Positions 54,165 through 63,961 of a stretch of DNA of 64,000 bases are shown here, one piece after another. Within the stretch, counting starts at the first letter, position 1; each line of letters starts with the position of its first letter. Origin of the DNA: Bacillus sp. ISL-37 (GTDB taxonomy: Bacteria; Bacillota; Bacilli; Bacillales; Cytobacillaceae). The stretch spans positions 25,297 through 89,296 of the forward strand of contig NZ_JAGGQL010000014.1 of the NCBI RefSeq assembly GCF_018613315.1. The letters are read 5' to 3'. The notes under the pieces are model-generated. The model was not told where the DNA came from. It saw only the letters and a list, made by a program, of their open reading frames with translations, and did not search any database. A program made the position numbers and the translations under genes.

Positions 54165-55178
54165 ATGGAGCGCAACTACGCAATCGACTATATCAAATTT
54201 TTTGCCATCCTGGCAGTCGTCATCATTCATACATTCCCCAGCAATGACCAAGTGGGCTATTTCGTTCTTGATAACCTTTCAAGGTTTGCTGTCCCATTTT
54301 TCTTTGCCGCTTCTGGCTATTTGTTCAGTCTTAAAGTAAGCAGTAATCCCGATTCCTTCTCTTACTTTAAAAAATATGTAACAAAAATCCTTAAGATATA
54401 TGTTAGCTGGCTCATTTTCTATGTTGTTTATGATGTATTAAGAATAATAGTGGCCCATGAAAACAGCAAAGCTGAACTAGCAAAGTATATAGATAATATG
54501 ACTGCTCTTAATCTTTTTTATTACGGTCAGGGAACAAGCGGTTATCAGCTGTGGTTCGTTATTTCGCTTGTATGGAGTATCGCGATTTTATATCTTTTTC
54601 ACAGGTTGAAAAGAGTGAGGCTGCTTTTGATGATCTCTTTTTGCTTAAACCTATTAGGTCTATTTGGACAGTCATATTCCATATTTGAAGAGCTGCCAGT
54701 GAGCACAACCCGGGCCGCTCTCTATATCAGCCTGTTCTATACAGTTCTTGGATTCTGGCTTGCGACTATTCAATCTTGGCAAAGATTTAGCGGAAAGATA
54801 TATTTTAACTTGTTTTGTTTTTTTGCCCTCCTCCAGGTTTCAGAAGGTTATTGGCTGAAGAGTTTAGATTCCAAACCTGGAGAATACTTTTTTACGACGA
54901 TTTTTCTTACCTTATCTCTATTCCTATACGCACTAAGCAATCCCCATCTCGGAAAGGGATTGTTGATCACTAAAATAGGAGGAAACTCTCTCGGAATATA
55001 TGCCATTCATGTATTCTTTATTGATATGATTGATATTTTGTTTGAAACAATCGGTCTGGAGCCAGGCACCCACTACTTGCTGATGAACTTAGTGGATGCG
55101 CTTCTTGTTTTTGTTTTATCGTATACCACATATAAGCTTATACAGTCTGCAAAGTATAAGTTAGTAAATAGAGCCTAA
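54165..55178 (+). CDS. Acyltransferase-3 family membrane protein
   Basis: 337 residues, about ten transmembrane helices. The N-terminal YIKFFAILAVVIIHTFP has the family's D-Y-x-K and histidine, followed by RFAVPFFFAASGYLF. The family transfers acyl groups to exported polysaccharides or lipids. Here the target is probably cell-wall or exopolysaccharide, but nothing adjacent fixes it. CGAGG about eight bases before the ATG. Confidence 0.87.
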   Translation: MERNYAIDYIKFFAILAVVIIHTFPSNDQVGYFVLDNLSRFAVPFFFAASGYLFSLKVSSNPDSFSYFKKYVTKILKIYVSWLIFYVVYDVLRIIVAHENSKAELAKYIDNMTALNLFYYGQGTSGYQLWFVISLVWSIAILYLFHRLKRVRLLLMISFCLNLLGLFGQSYSIFEELPVSTTRAALYISLFYTVLGFWLATIQSWQRFSGKIYFNLFCFFALLQVSEGYWLKSLDSKPGEYFFTTIFLTLSLFLYALSNPHLGKGLLITKIGGNSLGIYAIHVFFIDMIDILFETIGLEPGTHYLLMNLVDALLVFVLSYTTYKLIQSAKYKLVNRA

Positions 55179-55205
55179 TTCCATCACGGATCAGGCTCTG
55201 CTTTC
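55170..55205 (+). terminator. Probable acyltransferase gene terminator
   Basis: AGAGCCTAATTCC pairs with GGATCAGGCTCT (one bulge), followed by GCTTTCT. Confidence 0.6.
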
Positions 55206-55239
55206 TGTAATAATAATCCCCCTGGCAAACCTGAAGTCC

Positions 55240-56049
55240 TTATTTTTCCTCAATCAAGTCCCTCTCCAGCCTCTCCAAAACCCGTCTCTTCTGATATAAC
55301 ATTGTCGCAGTTTCGGCAAGGTCGCTCACCATCGACCGGTTAGCGAAGGCACCGAACACAATTCCGGCTACCGGCACCATCTGGAGCAGCTTTTTCCAGC
55401 CGAACGATTCGGTGTAGGTTAGCGTCACTTCACGCCAGCCCTGCAATTGGGAGATGACTTCTCTTGATTTATTTTCATTGTTAAAATCGATCAATTCATT
55501 TAATATGGCTTGTTTTCCAACGACATCCGCTGAAGAAAACTGCAAGCATTTAATGATAAATACACGTTCCTTCTTATCTCTTGGATCATACCCATGGATA
55601 ATCGCAATATCCTGGATTGTTTTTAGCGAGAGAGCCAGCACAGCAGGAATATCAATCGCCAGCGTGAAAATTCCTCCGATTCCCGTACTTGCGCCCTGGA
55701 TCGTCGCTGCCTTCTTCCGCTGCTCGCCAAGGGCCAGTGATGCTATCTTCATTTCTTCCACCGGAACGCGCTCCATATCAGTAAGCTGGCTGACTCTCCT
55801 GCCAGTCTTCTTCTCGAAAAATTGAAACACAGACTTCTCGGTTGTTAAATATTGGCCGCCGGTTTGAATGTAGCTTCCCAGCTCATCAAGCAAGATCCCA
55901 ACCTTCTCCTGAATGAACTTTGGCGTGAACCGGTCAAGCATCTTGAAGGGCAGACGGGTCAGGCGCTCCCAAAACCAAAGCCCCTTTTGGTCCTTCTCCC
56001 ATTTTTCTATTTCCTTCAGTTCATTCAATAAGTAGTCCCGTGAATCCAT
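55240..56049 (-). CDS. EcsC-family protein
   Basis: About 269 residues. The EcsC-domain pattern is seen in STGIGGIFTLAIDIPAVLALSLKTIQDIAIIHGYDPRDKKERVF and the C-terminal VPVAGIVFGAFANRSMVSDLA. It is mostly helical with a Gly/Ala-rich hydrophobic patch, peripheral or membrane-associated. EcsC-type proteins accompany the EcsAB exporter but their biochemical role is unknown. The ATG at 56058 is almost fused to AGGTGG, so the ATG at 56049 is preferred. Confidence 0.85.
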   Translation of the reverse strand: MDSRDYLLNELKEIEKWEKDQKGLWFWERLTRLPFKMLDRFTPKFIQEKVGILLDELGSYIQTGGQYLTTEKSVFQFFEKKTGRRVSQLTDMERVPVEEMKIASLALGEQRKKAATIQGASTGIGGIFTLAIDIPAVLALSLKTIQDIAIIHGYDPRDKKERVFIIKCLQFSSADVVGKQAILNELIDFNNENKSREVISQLQGWREVTLTYTESFGWKKLLQMVPVAGIVFGAFANRSMVSDLAETATMLYQKRRVLERLERDLIEEK

Positions 56050-56108
56050 CTGCTTCATCCACCTGTCATTTTTGATACTATATTAACGGTTAACATCATA
56101 GGAAGGTT

Positions 56109-56894
56109 TCACTTTAGTTCAATGTTATAGAATTCTTTTGCGAGATCCTTGAAGCGTTCCGAGTCTATCTCCTCTTTCTTAACACCATCTTCCGTCCACT
56201 GTGTAAAACTAGTTTCCGTTAACACCATGCTTCCATTTGCCGTCACTCTAGTCAGCAAGGGCTTCTTATTGAATGGGGACTGCGGGTGCTCCGTTATGAT
56301 TTTCTTCATTTCAGATAAATCACTGACATTCCCAACCGGCTCCCTTGAATCAAAAGCGTATCCAATTCGCCAATCAGAATCCTTATACTTCAGCTTCATC
56401 TCTAAAATGTAATCTCCAAACTCACTATCATGTTGTTTAACACGGAAATCCCCATTAGGAGAACTAATCTCTGTCCCATCCATCGGCACCGGCCTTAACG
56501 GCAAATTCCCGCCAAAACCTGTATCGACCAGAAATCTTCCCCCCTCTTCCTTCAATAAAATCGCAGCATGCGTCCTGCCTGTTGGACTAAAACCTTTAAA
56601 ATCAGGAACGTATACTGACCCACGAATCAGCTGGACATCAAGCCCATTCTCTTTTAAAAATAAATAGAGGATGCCGTTCAAGTCATAGCACAGGCCGCCT
56701 TCATTCCTCTGGATGATTTTCTCAACCAAATTATCCTCATTCAATTCATTTAAATCACCAGAAAGCGTGCACAGGTTTTCAAATGGGATTGTAGCCGCGG
56801 TCTGTTCAAGAATTTCATCCATTTTTGCTAATGTGACAGGCGCTGAGATAGACAGCCCGATCCTCTCACGGAATAGCTGGTTTAGATTATTCAT
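56109..56894 (-). CDS. Arylamine N-acetyltransferase
   Basis: 261 residues, within the bacterial NAT range. The catalytic triad is visible: C69 in RNEGGLCYDLNGIL, H109 in GRTHAAILL and D124 in LVDTGFGG. It transfers acetyl (or another acyl) from CoA to aromatic amines and hydrazines in the cytosol. GAGGTATTGAAAA precedes the ATG. It is 50 bases upstream of the EcsC gene on the same strand and possibly cotranscribed. Confidence 0.9.
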   Translation of the reverse strand: MNNLNQLFRERIGLSISAPVTLAKMDEILEQTAATIPFENLCTLSGDLNELNEDNLVEKIIQRNEGGLCYDLNGILYLFLKENGLDVQLIRGSVYVPDFKGFSPTGRTHAAILLKEEGGRFLVDTGFGGNLPLRPVPMDGTEISSPNGDFRVKQHDSEFGDYILEMKLKYKDSDWRIGYAFDSREPVGNVSDLSEMKKIITEHPQSPFNKKPLLTRVTANGSMVLTETSFTQWTEDGVKKEEIDSERFKDLAKEFYNIELK

Positions 56895-57197
56895 TTTTCA
56901 ATACCTCTTTCGTTAAGCTATCTATCGTAAAGATACATGATTTTTTCTTAAAAAAGCAGACATTTCAGATAGGCCTTATTAATCATTTTCTATCATTTTA
57001 ATATATTTATTCCGACATTTTTCTTCGCATTCAATTAACTTTTCAAGAAAATAGTATAAAAACTGACAATCTCCTTATACTTTAAACCTATTACCTTATC
57101 AAGCTGTGTAGTAATTTGGCACTATATAAATACAAACAGCCTGACCTACAGCCATTGCTGGCTAGATGAAAGTATTGTAAAATTAAGAAGATAATTA

Positions 57198-57214
57198 ATT
57201 GCAAGCGCTTGCAT
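57198..57214. promoter_or_regulatory. cre-like / LacI-family operator 1
   Basis: ATTGCAAGCGCTTGCAT is a near-perfect palindrome matching catabolite-responsive and other LacI-family operators (TGNAANCGNNTNCA type). It lies ~128 bases before the amylopullulanase start. Confidence 0.75.
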
Positions 57215-57245
57215 GATTTGGGGTTTTAATTTTTTTACCTAGTTG

Positions 57246-57259
57246 TGCAAACGGTTTCA
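57246..57259. promoter_or_regulatory. cre-like / LacI-family operator 2
   Basis: TGCAAACGGTTTCA fits the CcpA cre consensus closely and also resembles MalR-type maltose operators. It lies 83 bases before the start and about 47 bases, center to center, from operator 1. Two sites suggest glucose repression plus a starch/maltose-responsive LacI-type regulator. Confidence 0.75.
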
Positions 57260-57341
57260 CTTAGATTCCTTAATAATAGAAAGGAGGACATTTTTCTACT
57301 ACTCTAGCTACATCATTTAATCTAGGGAGGAAAAAATCCGT

Positions 57342-60300
57342 ATGAGAAAAAGCACAAAACGCAGTTTTTCTATTTTCATGACGGCGATCATGATCTTGAG
57401 TTTGTGGCTTCCTTTTGTACCTGCCCCGCAGGCTAAAGCTGAAGGAGAGACCGAAACATCAGAATCGACTGACCGCAAAGTTCGCTTTATTTACATTCGT
57501 GAAGACCAAAACTTTGGAGAATGGAATATATGGACCTGGAATACGGGGGTACAAGATGGCCAGGTTGATTTTACAACAAAGGAAGGCAGCAAAGCTGTTG
57601 TTGATATCCCCGTAGGCCCAGATACTTCACAGATGGGCTTTGTTCTTCGCAGTACTTATAACTGGGATACTGCACAAAAGGAATTTGGAGACCGTTTTAT
57701 CAACGTCAACAAAAACGATTCCATTACAAAAGCATTCATCACAAGTGGTGTAGAACAAATTCGCATCGTTCCCGATGGATCTGCTCCAGTCATTGATAAT
57801 GGAAAGGCAACTTTCTTCTATCGTGATAAAGAGCTTTTCGCTAACGATGCAATGAGCACGGTTGAAAAAGTAGAATTGAAGTTCAATGGCGAAACCCTTC
57901 CAATGACGTACGAGCCAGAGAATGAGAGATTCGTAGTTTCATATGGAAACATACCGAATGGAACAAATGAGTACACGTATCTCGTAACAAAAGATGGCGT
58001 TACGAATGAAGTAACCGACCCATACAATACAGTTGATGGTGTATCAAAAGTTACCTACGCTAAAGCTGAACTTACTGTTTCAGGCTCTGTCCATCCGTCA
58101 GAAATTGATTACAACCAGAACGCTGTGTTGTCTGTCGATGTGCAGGGACTAGATGACGGCGTTGAAATCAGCAAAATCACTGCAGATGTCTCTGAACTAG
58201 GTGGATCTAGTGCTCTTGAAATCGACCCATCTTTAAAAGAAGTGACAATTGCCGTCGATGACAATGTAACAGCAGGCAAAAAATCGATTCCACTAACAGT
58301 TACCGATTCATTCGGAAATGCACATAACGCTTCAGTAACAGTGGATGTGAAAACAAGACAGTCCGTTGGTGAAAATGATTTTGACTGGGATGAGTCCATC
58401 ATTTACTTCATGCTGACTGACCGTTTCTTTGATGGGGATTCATCTAACAATGATCCTTACAATCAGAATTACGAAAATAAAAATGATCGTGGCACATACC
58501 AGGGCGGCGATTTTAAAGGAATTACCCAGAAGTTAGATTACCTGGATGAGCTAGGTGTTAACACAATCTGGATCAGCCCGATTGTCGAGAACATCAAGTA
58601 CGATGTACGCTCCACTGATGAGCATTCCTATTATGCATATCATGGCTACTGGGCCAGCAATTTTGGCCAATTAAACCCGCATTTCGGGACAATGGCAGAT
58701 TTCCATGAGCTGATCGATGCTGCTCATGACCGTGGCATCAAGATCATGGTAGATGTTGTATTGAATCATACAGGCTATGGCTTAAAAGACATCGATGGTT
58801 CTATGGAAAATCAGCCAGCTGGATATCCAACAGATGAAGAGCGCAGCACATTCAGCAACCTGCTTCGCCAGGGTTCCAATGTTGGTGATGATGAAGTCGT
58901 CGGTGAGCTGGCAGATCTTCCTGACTTTAAAACAGAGGATCCAGAAGTACGCCAGCAAATCATCGATTGGCAGACAGACTGGATTGAAAAAGCAACAACA
59001 GGAAAAGGCAACACAATCGACTACTTCCGTGTGGATACAGTGAAGCACGTTGAAGATGCAACATGGATGGCATTCAAGAACGCGATCACTGAAAAAATGC
59101 CTGAACATAAGATGATTGGCGAAGCCTGGGGTGCAAGTGCTAATGACGATTATGGTTACCTAGAATCAGGCATGATGGACTCGCTGCTCGATTTTGACTT
59201 TAATAATATTGCTCATTCATTTGTAAGCGGGAATCTGAAAGCCGCTAATGATGCGTTAATATCAAGAAATACAAAAATTGATAACACGGCAACTTTAGGC
59301 CAGTTCCTGGGAAGCCACGATGAAAATGGATTCCTATTTGATGCGGGTAATGACGAAGGCAAGCTAAAAGTTGCTGCTTCCCTGCAGGCAACAGCAAAAG
59401 GCCAGCCGGTCATTTACTACGGTGAAGAACTTGGACAATCTGGAGCAAATAACTATCCGCAATACGACAACCGTTATGATCTAGCATGGGATCAGGTTGA
59501 AGGCAATGATGTCCTTGCACACTATAAGAAAATTTTGAACTTCAGAAGCGATAATTCTGAAGTGTTCGCTAAAGGAAAACGTACAGCAATCGGCGGCACG
59601 GACGCTGATAAGTTCATGTTTTTTGCTAGAAAGTACGGAAATGAAGCTGCATATGTTGGCTTGAACGTTGCTGACGCTGCAAAAGAAGTCACCTTGACTG
59701 TTGATGGTGAAAACGCAGTTGTGACAGACCACTATTCAGGCAAAACATATTCTGCTGCTGATGGGAAAGTAACATTAACAATTCCAGCAAAAGCTGATGG
59801 CGGTACTGTTTTACTAACAGTTGAAGGCGGCACGATTACAGCTGCTGCATCTGCTGGTACTGGAGATGGCGGCGGAGATGGAACTGTTGAGCCAATCCCT
59901 GCGAACCATGTCCGTATCCATTACAAGCGTGATGACAACAACTATGAAAACTTCGGTGCATGGCTGTGGAACGATGTAGCCTCCCCTTCTGCCAACTGGC
60001 CGACTGGCGCTACAATGTTCGAAAAAACGGACAGCTATGGCGCATACATTGACGTCGAGCTTGCAGATGGCGCAAAGAACATCGGCTTCCTCGTCATGGA
60101 TGTAACAAAAGGTGATGCTGGCAAAGACGGCGGCGACAAAGGCTTTACCATCACTTCACCAGAAATCAATGAAATTTTCATCAAGCAAGGCGATGACAAG
60201 GTTTACACTTACGAACCAGTCAACCTTCCTGAAAACACTGTCCGCGTCCACTATGTACGTGACAACGCTGATTATGAAAACTGGGGGCTTTGGAACTGGG

Positions 60301-62897
60301 GCGATGTCGCAGCACCTCCTCAGAGCTGGCCTGCAGATGCTGCTTCATTCAATGGAACAGACCGCTATGGGGCGTATGTTGACATTCAGTTGAAGGAAAA
60401 TGCGAAAGAAATTGGTATGATTACTCTAAACAAGACAAATGGCAACAAAGATGGCGGAGATAAGAACTTCAATCTCCTGGACAAATACAACCACGTCTGG
60501 GTTAAACAAGGCGATGACAATGTCTATATCTCACCATACTGGGAGCAGGCTACAGGCCTGACATCTGCTGAAGTGATTTCCGCGGATACGATTTTACTGA
60601 GCTTTACCATGACTGACGGTTTAACAGCTGAAGACTTAAAGTCGACACTGGAGATTAAAGACGCAGACGGTACAAACGTTGAGATTGAAAGTGTGAAGAT
60701 TGCAGGAGACAAAAAAGTAGAAGTAAAAGCTCACTTAGATCTTGAAAAACTTCCTTTGTCCATCACGTATTCGGGCAGAACTGTTTCTGCTTCATCGGGC
60801 TGGAGAATGCTTGATGAAATGTTTGCTTACGACGGCGATGACCTGGGTGCCACTTACAAAGACGGCTCAGCTACATTGAAGCTTTGGGCTCCTAAAGCAA
60901 GCAAGGTTGTGGCGAACTTCTTTAACAAGGACAATGCAGCTGAGCAAATTGGCAGCATTGAGTTAACAAGGGGTGAAAAAGGTGTCTGGTCTGCTGACGT
61001 TGCTCCTGGTGAGCTGAATGTAACCGACCTTAAGGGTTATTTTTACCAGTATGAAGTGACAAATGATGGAGTGACCAAGAAGGTTCTTGATCCTTACGCA
61101 AAATCAATGGCAGCCTTTACAGTGAATACGAAGGGCGAAGCTGGACCTGACGGTGACACCGTTGGTAAAGCAGCGATTGTTGACATGAACGAAACAGATC
61201 CTGAGGATTTCGATCATGCAAAAATCAAAGGCTATGAAAAGCGTGAAGATGCAGTCATTTATGAGGTTCATGTCCGTGACTTTACATCTGACCCTTCTAT
61301 CGAAGGTGATTTGGACGCTAGATGGGGTTCTTACAATGCCTTCGTCGACAAGCTGGATTATATTAAAAAGCTTGGCGTAACGCACGTTCAATTACTGCCT
61401 GTCATGGCGTGGTATTATGGTGATGAAACGAAGATGGGCCAAAGAGAACTTGACTACTCTGCTGGCGGCAACGAATATAACTGGGGCTATGACCCACACA
61501 GCTACTTCTCGCCAGATGGCGCATATTCAGAAGATGCAACAGATCCTGAATTACGCGTAAAAGAACTGAAAATGATGATTGATGCGATCCATGATGCTGG
61601 AATGGGTGTCGTCCTTGACGTTGTTTACACTCATATGGCACAAGCCAGCCAGCTGAATGATATCGTTCCTGACTACTATGCGTTCCAGGACGCACAAGGA
61701 AACTTCCTTGGCGGCTTCGGAAACAACCTGGCAACTAGCCACAAAATGGCTGAAAAGCTGATGGTAGATTCAGTGAAATACTGGTTTGAAGAATACAAGA
61801 TTGACGGAATGCGTTTCGATATGATGGGTGACGCAACCTATCCTGCAGTACAGAACGCGTACGATGCAGCTGCATCTGTAAATCCTGATGCATTGTTCAT
61901 CGGTGAAGGCTGGAGAACATTTGCTGGCCATATCGCCGAGCCTGAACTTGCAGGCATGGGTGCTGACCAGGATTGGATGGATAAAACAGATGATGTTGGT
62001 GTATTCTCTGATGAAATCCGTAACGAATTGAAATCAGGCTTCGGCTCAGAAGGTGAGCCTCGATTCCTGACTGGCGGCGCAAGAGATATTAATACAATCT
62101 TCAACAACATCAAAGGCCAGCCTGGCAACACAGCTGACGACGATCCTGGCGACATGGTCCAATACATCGCAGCGCATGATAACCTGCCGCTGTACGATGT
62201 TATTGCGCAGTCGATTAAAAAGGATCCTGCCAAACCTGAGAACAATCTTGAGATCCACAAGCGCATTCGTCTTGGAAACTCCTTGATTCTGACGTCACAA
62301 GGCACTGCTTTCCTTCACGCAGGCCAGGAGTACGGAAGAACGAAGCAATGGAAAGGTGAAGATGTCCCTGAGCAGAAGTATCACGAATTGACGGATGAGC
62401 AAGGTGAGTCATTCGGCTACTTCATCCACGATTCATATGATTCTTCCGATGCGATTAACATGTTTGACTGGCAAAAAGCAACAAACAAAAAGGAATACTC
62501 AGTCAATACCACAACACAGGCTTATACAAAGGGTCTGATTGAGCTGAGAAAATCAACGAACGCTTTCCGCCTCGGCGAAAAAGAACTCGTTGACCAGAAC
62601 GTAAGATTACTAGACTTGCCTGAAATCAACGATAACGACTTAGTCATCGCATACGAAAACGTATCTACCGATAAGACTGGTACGTACTATGTATTCGTCA
62701 ATGCTGATATGAAAGCTCGTACGTTAACTTTAGGAGACCTTGACTTATCTAAAGCAAAGGTTCTCGTTGACAATGACGAAGCTGGCAAGACCCCTGTATC
62801 AAAGAAATCTGGCTTTAATTTAACAAAAGACCAATTGACACTTGATCCGCTTACTACAGTTGTGATTAAGGTGGACAAAAAGGGCAAGAAGAAATAA
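57342..62897 (+). CDS. Secreted dual-domain alpha-amylase-pullulanase (amylopullulanase)
   Basis: 1851 residues. A signal peptide (cleavage near APQAKA, ~34) is followed by three CBM41-type starch-binding modules starting near residues 48, 857 and 967 (WNIWTW, GAWLWN, WGLWNWG patterns). First GH13 domain ~345-800: DVVLNHTG, nucleophile in DYFRVDTVKH (~562), acid/base in MIGEAWG (~593), D in LGSHDENG (~657). Second GH13 domain, type I pullulanase ~1290-1840: YNWGYDPHSYF, DVVYTHMA, nucleophile in DGMRFDMMGD (~1489), acid/base in FIGEGWR (~1519), D in AAHDNLP (~1610). A CBM48/X45-like segment (~1150-1230) precedes it. It cleaves alpha-1,4 and alpha-1,6 links in starch. No S-layer anchor; the C-terminus is KKGKKK. 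Both catalytic sets look intact. Confidence 0.93.
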   Translation: MRKSTKRSFSIFMTAIMILSLWLPFVPAPQAKAEGETETSESTDRKVRFIYIREDQNFGEWNIWTWNTGVQDGQVDFTTKEGSKAVVDIPVGPDTSQMGFVLRSTYNWDTAQKEFGDRFINVNKNDSITKAFITSGVEQIRIVPDGSAPVIDNGKATFFYRDKELFANDAMSTVEKVELKFNGETLPMTYEPENERFVVSYGNIPNGTNEYTYLVTKDGVTNEVTDPYNTVDGVSKVTYAKAELTVSGSVHPSEIDYNQNAVLSVDVQGLDDGVEISKITADVSELGGSSALEIDPSLKEVTIAVDDNVTAGKKSIPLTVTDSFGNAHNASVTVDVKTRQSVGENDFDWDESIIYFMLTDRFFDGDSSNNDPYNQNYENKNDRGTYQGGDFKGITQKLDYLDELGVNTIWISPIVENIKYDVRSTDEHSYYAYHGYWASNFGQLNPHFGTMADFHELIDAAHDRGIKIMVDVVLNHTGYGLKDIDGSMENQPAGYPTDEERSTFSNLLRQGSNVGDDEVVGELADLPDFKTEDPEVRQQIIDWQTDWIEKATTGKGNTIDYFRVDTVKHVEDATWMAFKNAITEKMPEHKMIGEAWGASANDDYGYLESGMMDSLLDFDFNNIAHSFVSGNLKAANDALISRNTKIDNTATLGQFLGSHDENGFLFDAGNDEGKLKVAASLQATAKGQPVIYYGEELGQSGANNYPQYDNRYDLAWDQVEGNDVLAHYKKILNFRSDNSEVFAKGKRTAIGGTDADKFMFFARKYGNEAAYVGLNVADAAKEVTLTVDGENAVVTDHYSGKTYSAADGKVTLTIPAKADGGTVLLTVEGGTITAAASAGTGDGGGDGTVEPIPANHVRIHYKRDDNNYENFGAWLWNDVASPSANWPTGATMFEKTDSYGAYIDVELADGAKNIGFLVMDVTKGDAGKDGGDKGFTITSPEINEIFIKQGDDKVYTYEPVNLPENTVRVHYVRDNADYENWGLWNWGDVAAPPQSWPADAASFNGTDRYGAYVDIQLKENAKEIGMITLNKTNGNKDGGDKNFNLLDKYNHVWVKQGDDNVYISPYWEQATGLTSAEVISADTILLSFTMTDGLTAEDLKSTLEIKDADGTNVEIESVKIAGDKKVEVKAHLDLEKLPLSITYSGRTVSASSGWRMLDEMFAYDGDDLGATYKDGSATLKLWAPKASKVVANFFNKDNAAEQIGSIELTRGEKGVWSADVAPGELNVTDLKGYFYQYEVTNDGVTKKVLDPYAKSMAAFTVNTKGEAGPDGDTVGKAAIVDMNETDPEDFDHAKIKGYEKREDAVIYEVHVRDFTSDPSIEGDLDARWGSYNAFVDKLDYIKKLGVTHVQLLPVMAWYYGDETKMGQRELDYSAGGNEYNWGYDPHSYFSPDGAYSEDATDPELRVKELKMMIDAIHDAGMGVVLDVVYTHMAQASQLNDIVPDYYAFQDAQGNFLGGFGNNLATSHKMAEKLMVDSVKYWFEEYKIDGMRFDMMGDATYPAVQNAYDAAASVNPDALFIGEGWRTFAGHIAEPELAGMGADQDWMDKTDDVGVFSDEIRNELKSGFGSEGEPRFLTGGARDINTIFNNIKGQPGNTADDDPGDMVQYIAAHDNLPLYDVIAQSIKKDPAKPENNLEIHKRIRLGNSLILTSQGTAFLHAGQEYGRTKQWKGEDVPEQKYHELTDEQGESFGYFIHDSYDSSDAINMFDWQKATNKKEYSVNTTTQAYTKGLIELRKSTNAFRLGEKELVDQNVRLLDLPEINDNDLVIAYENVSTDKTGTYYVFVNADMKARTLTLGDLDLSKAKVLVDNDEAGKTPVSKKSGFNLTKDQLTLDPLTTVVIKVDKKGKKK

Positions 62898-62904
62898 TTT
62901 TCAC

Positions 62905-62950
62905 ACGGCAGGTATCATCTTTACCAGATGGTACCTGTCGTTATTTTTGC
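62905..62950 (+). terminator. Amylopullulanase gene terminator
   Basis: 16-bp stem ACGGCAGGTATCATCT/AGATGGTACCTGTCGT (two wobbles) and TATTTTTG. Confidence 0.88.
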
Positions 62951-63021
62951 CTCAATAGTTTACTAACATCAGCATCAAGGGTATCATTATTATCACAACA
63001 AGTACGCCTAAGGAGAATCGG

Positions 63022-63816
63022 ATGCTAGATTACAGATTGTATAAGGGCCGCGGCTCGGAGTATATTGTTCTGCTGCACGGAATTGGCGGGAACTCGAATA
63101 TTTTTTACAAGCAGCTAAAACCATTCCTGAAAAAATATAATATAGTCGCGATTAACATGCCCGGGCATGGGAAGTCACCTGACATAGATTCCTATAAGGG
63201 CAGGTTTTCTTTTGATTTGATTATCAGCGAGATTCTCAAGATAATGGACCACCTCTCGATCCGCAAGGCCCATTTTGTCGGCGTTTCGCTGGGAACGATC
63301 ATCGTCCATCATCTGCTGCAGACAGAACCCGGACGTGTGAGATCAGCAGTCCTTGGAGGGGCGATCACCCGATTAAACCTTTTTGGAAAATCACTGATCA
63401 AACTCGCCTGGTTAATAAGGAACTTCATTCCATTCATGTGGCTGTACCGCATACTGGCATGGATTCTGATGCCTCGTGGAAACCATAAAGGCTCAAGAAG
63501 ATTTTTCATCCAGGAAGCCTATAAGATGAAACGAAAAAATTTCCTCGCGTGGTATCCTCTTGCCGGAGATGTCGAAACCACCTATAGCAATGTGCAGGAA
63601 AAAAGCGCAGATGTCCCAAAGCTTTATATCTCAGGTGCTGAGGACCATATGTTTGTCAGGGAAGTAGCTGAAGACCTTCGCGGGGATGAAAGCTCCGAGC
63701 TGATGATTCTTGAGCATTGCGGCCATGTCTGCAATATTGAAAAAGCCGAAGAGTTCAACGAGCTGTCACTCGAATTCATGGATAAGCATGAAATCAAACA
63801 AGCCAATATTAGTTAG
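63022..63816 (+). CDS. Alpha/beta-hydrolase fold protein
   Basis: 264 residues. Oxyanion region YIVLLHGIGGNSNIFY (~14-29), nucleophile elbow GVSLGT (S~93), acid in ISGAEDHMFV (~206) and histidine in LEHCGHVCNIEKAEEF. A hydrophobic cap region (IKLAWLIRNFIPFMWLYRIL) suggests a lipid-like or bulky substrate. Esterase/lipase or C-C hydrolase activity cannot be separated. AAGGAGAATCGG precedes the ATG. A dispersed repeat starts within ten bases of the stop. Confidence 0.87.
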   Translation: MLDYRLYKGRGSEYIVLLHGIGGNSNIFYKQLKPFLKKYNIVAINMPGHGKSPDIDSYKGRFSFDLIISEILKIMDHLSIRKAHFVGVSLGTIIVHHLLQTEPGRVRSAVLGGAITRLNLFGKSLIKLAWLIRNFIPFMWLYRILAWILMPRGNHKGSRRFFIQEAYKMKRKNFLAWYPLAGDVETTYSNVQEKSADVPKLYISGAEDHMFVREVAEDLRGDESSELMILEHCGHVCNIEKAEEFNELSLEFMDKHEIKQANIS

Positions 63817-63822
63817 ACAGAA

Positions 63823-63961
63823 AAGCGTAAGTGCCTTGCTCAGCCCCGACAAGCGCTGTCCGCCTAAAACCGCCACGTCCTGTGGCTGGCGGATCAGCAC
63901 ATCGTGTGCCACAGAGGACCGACCGGTGAAGTCGCACTTTGACTTCATTGGGCGGACCGAA
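63823..63961 (+). repeat. Dispersed repeat, long variant (copy 4)
   Basis: AGAAAAGCGTAAGTGCCTTG and CTCAGCCCCGACAAGCGCTG match the 5' half of copies 2 and 3. A divergent middle follows, then GACTTCATTGGGCGGACCGA as in copy 1. No gene is seen from 63817 to the window end. Confidence 0.75.

Larger units (their letters stand above)
56895..57341. other. Regulatory spacer upstream of the amylopullulanase gene
   Basis: Long AT-rich divergent region. Apart from the two operator-like sites it shows no gene. A GGGAGG ribosome site lies 11 bases before the ATG. Confidence 0.5.
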
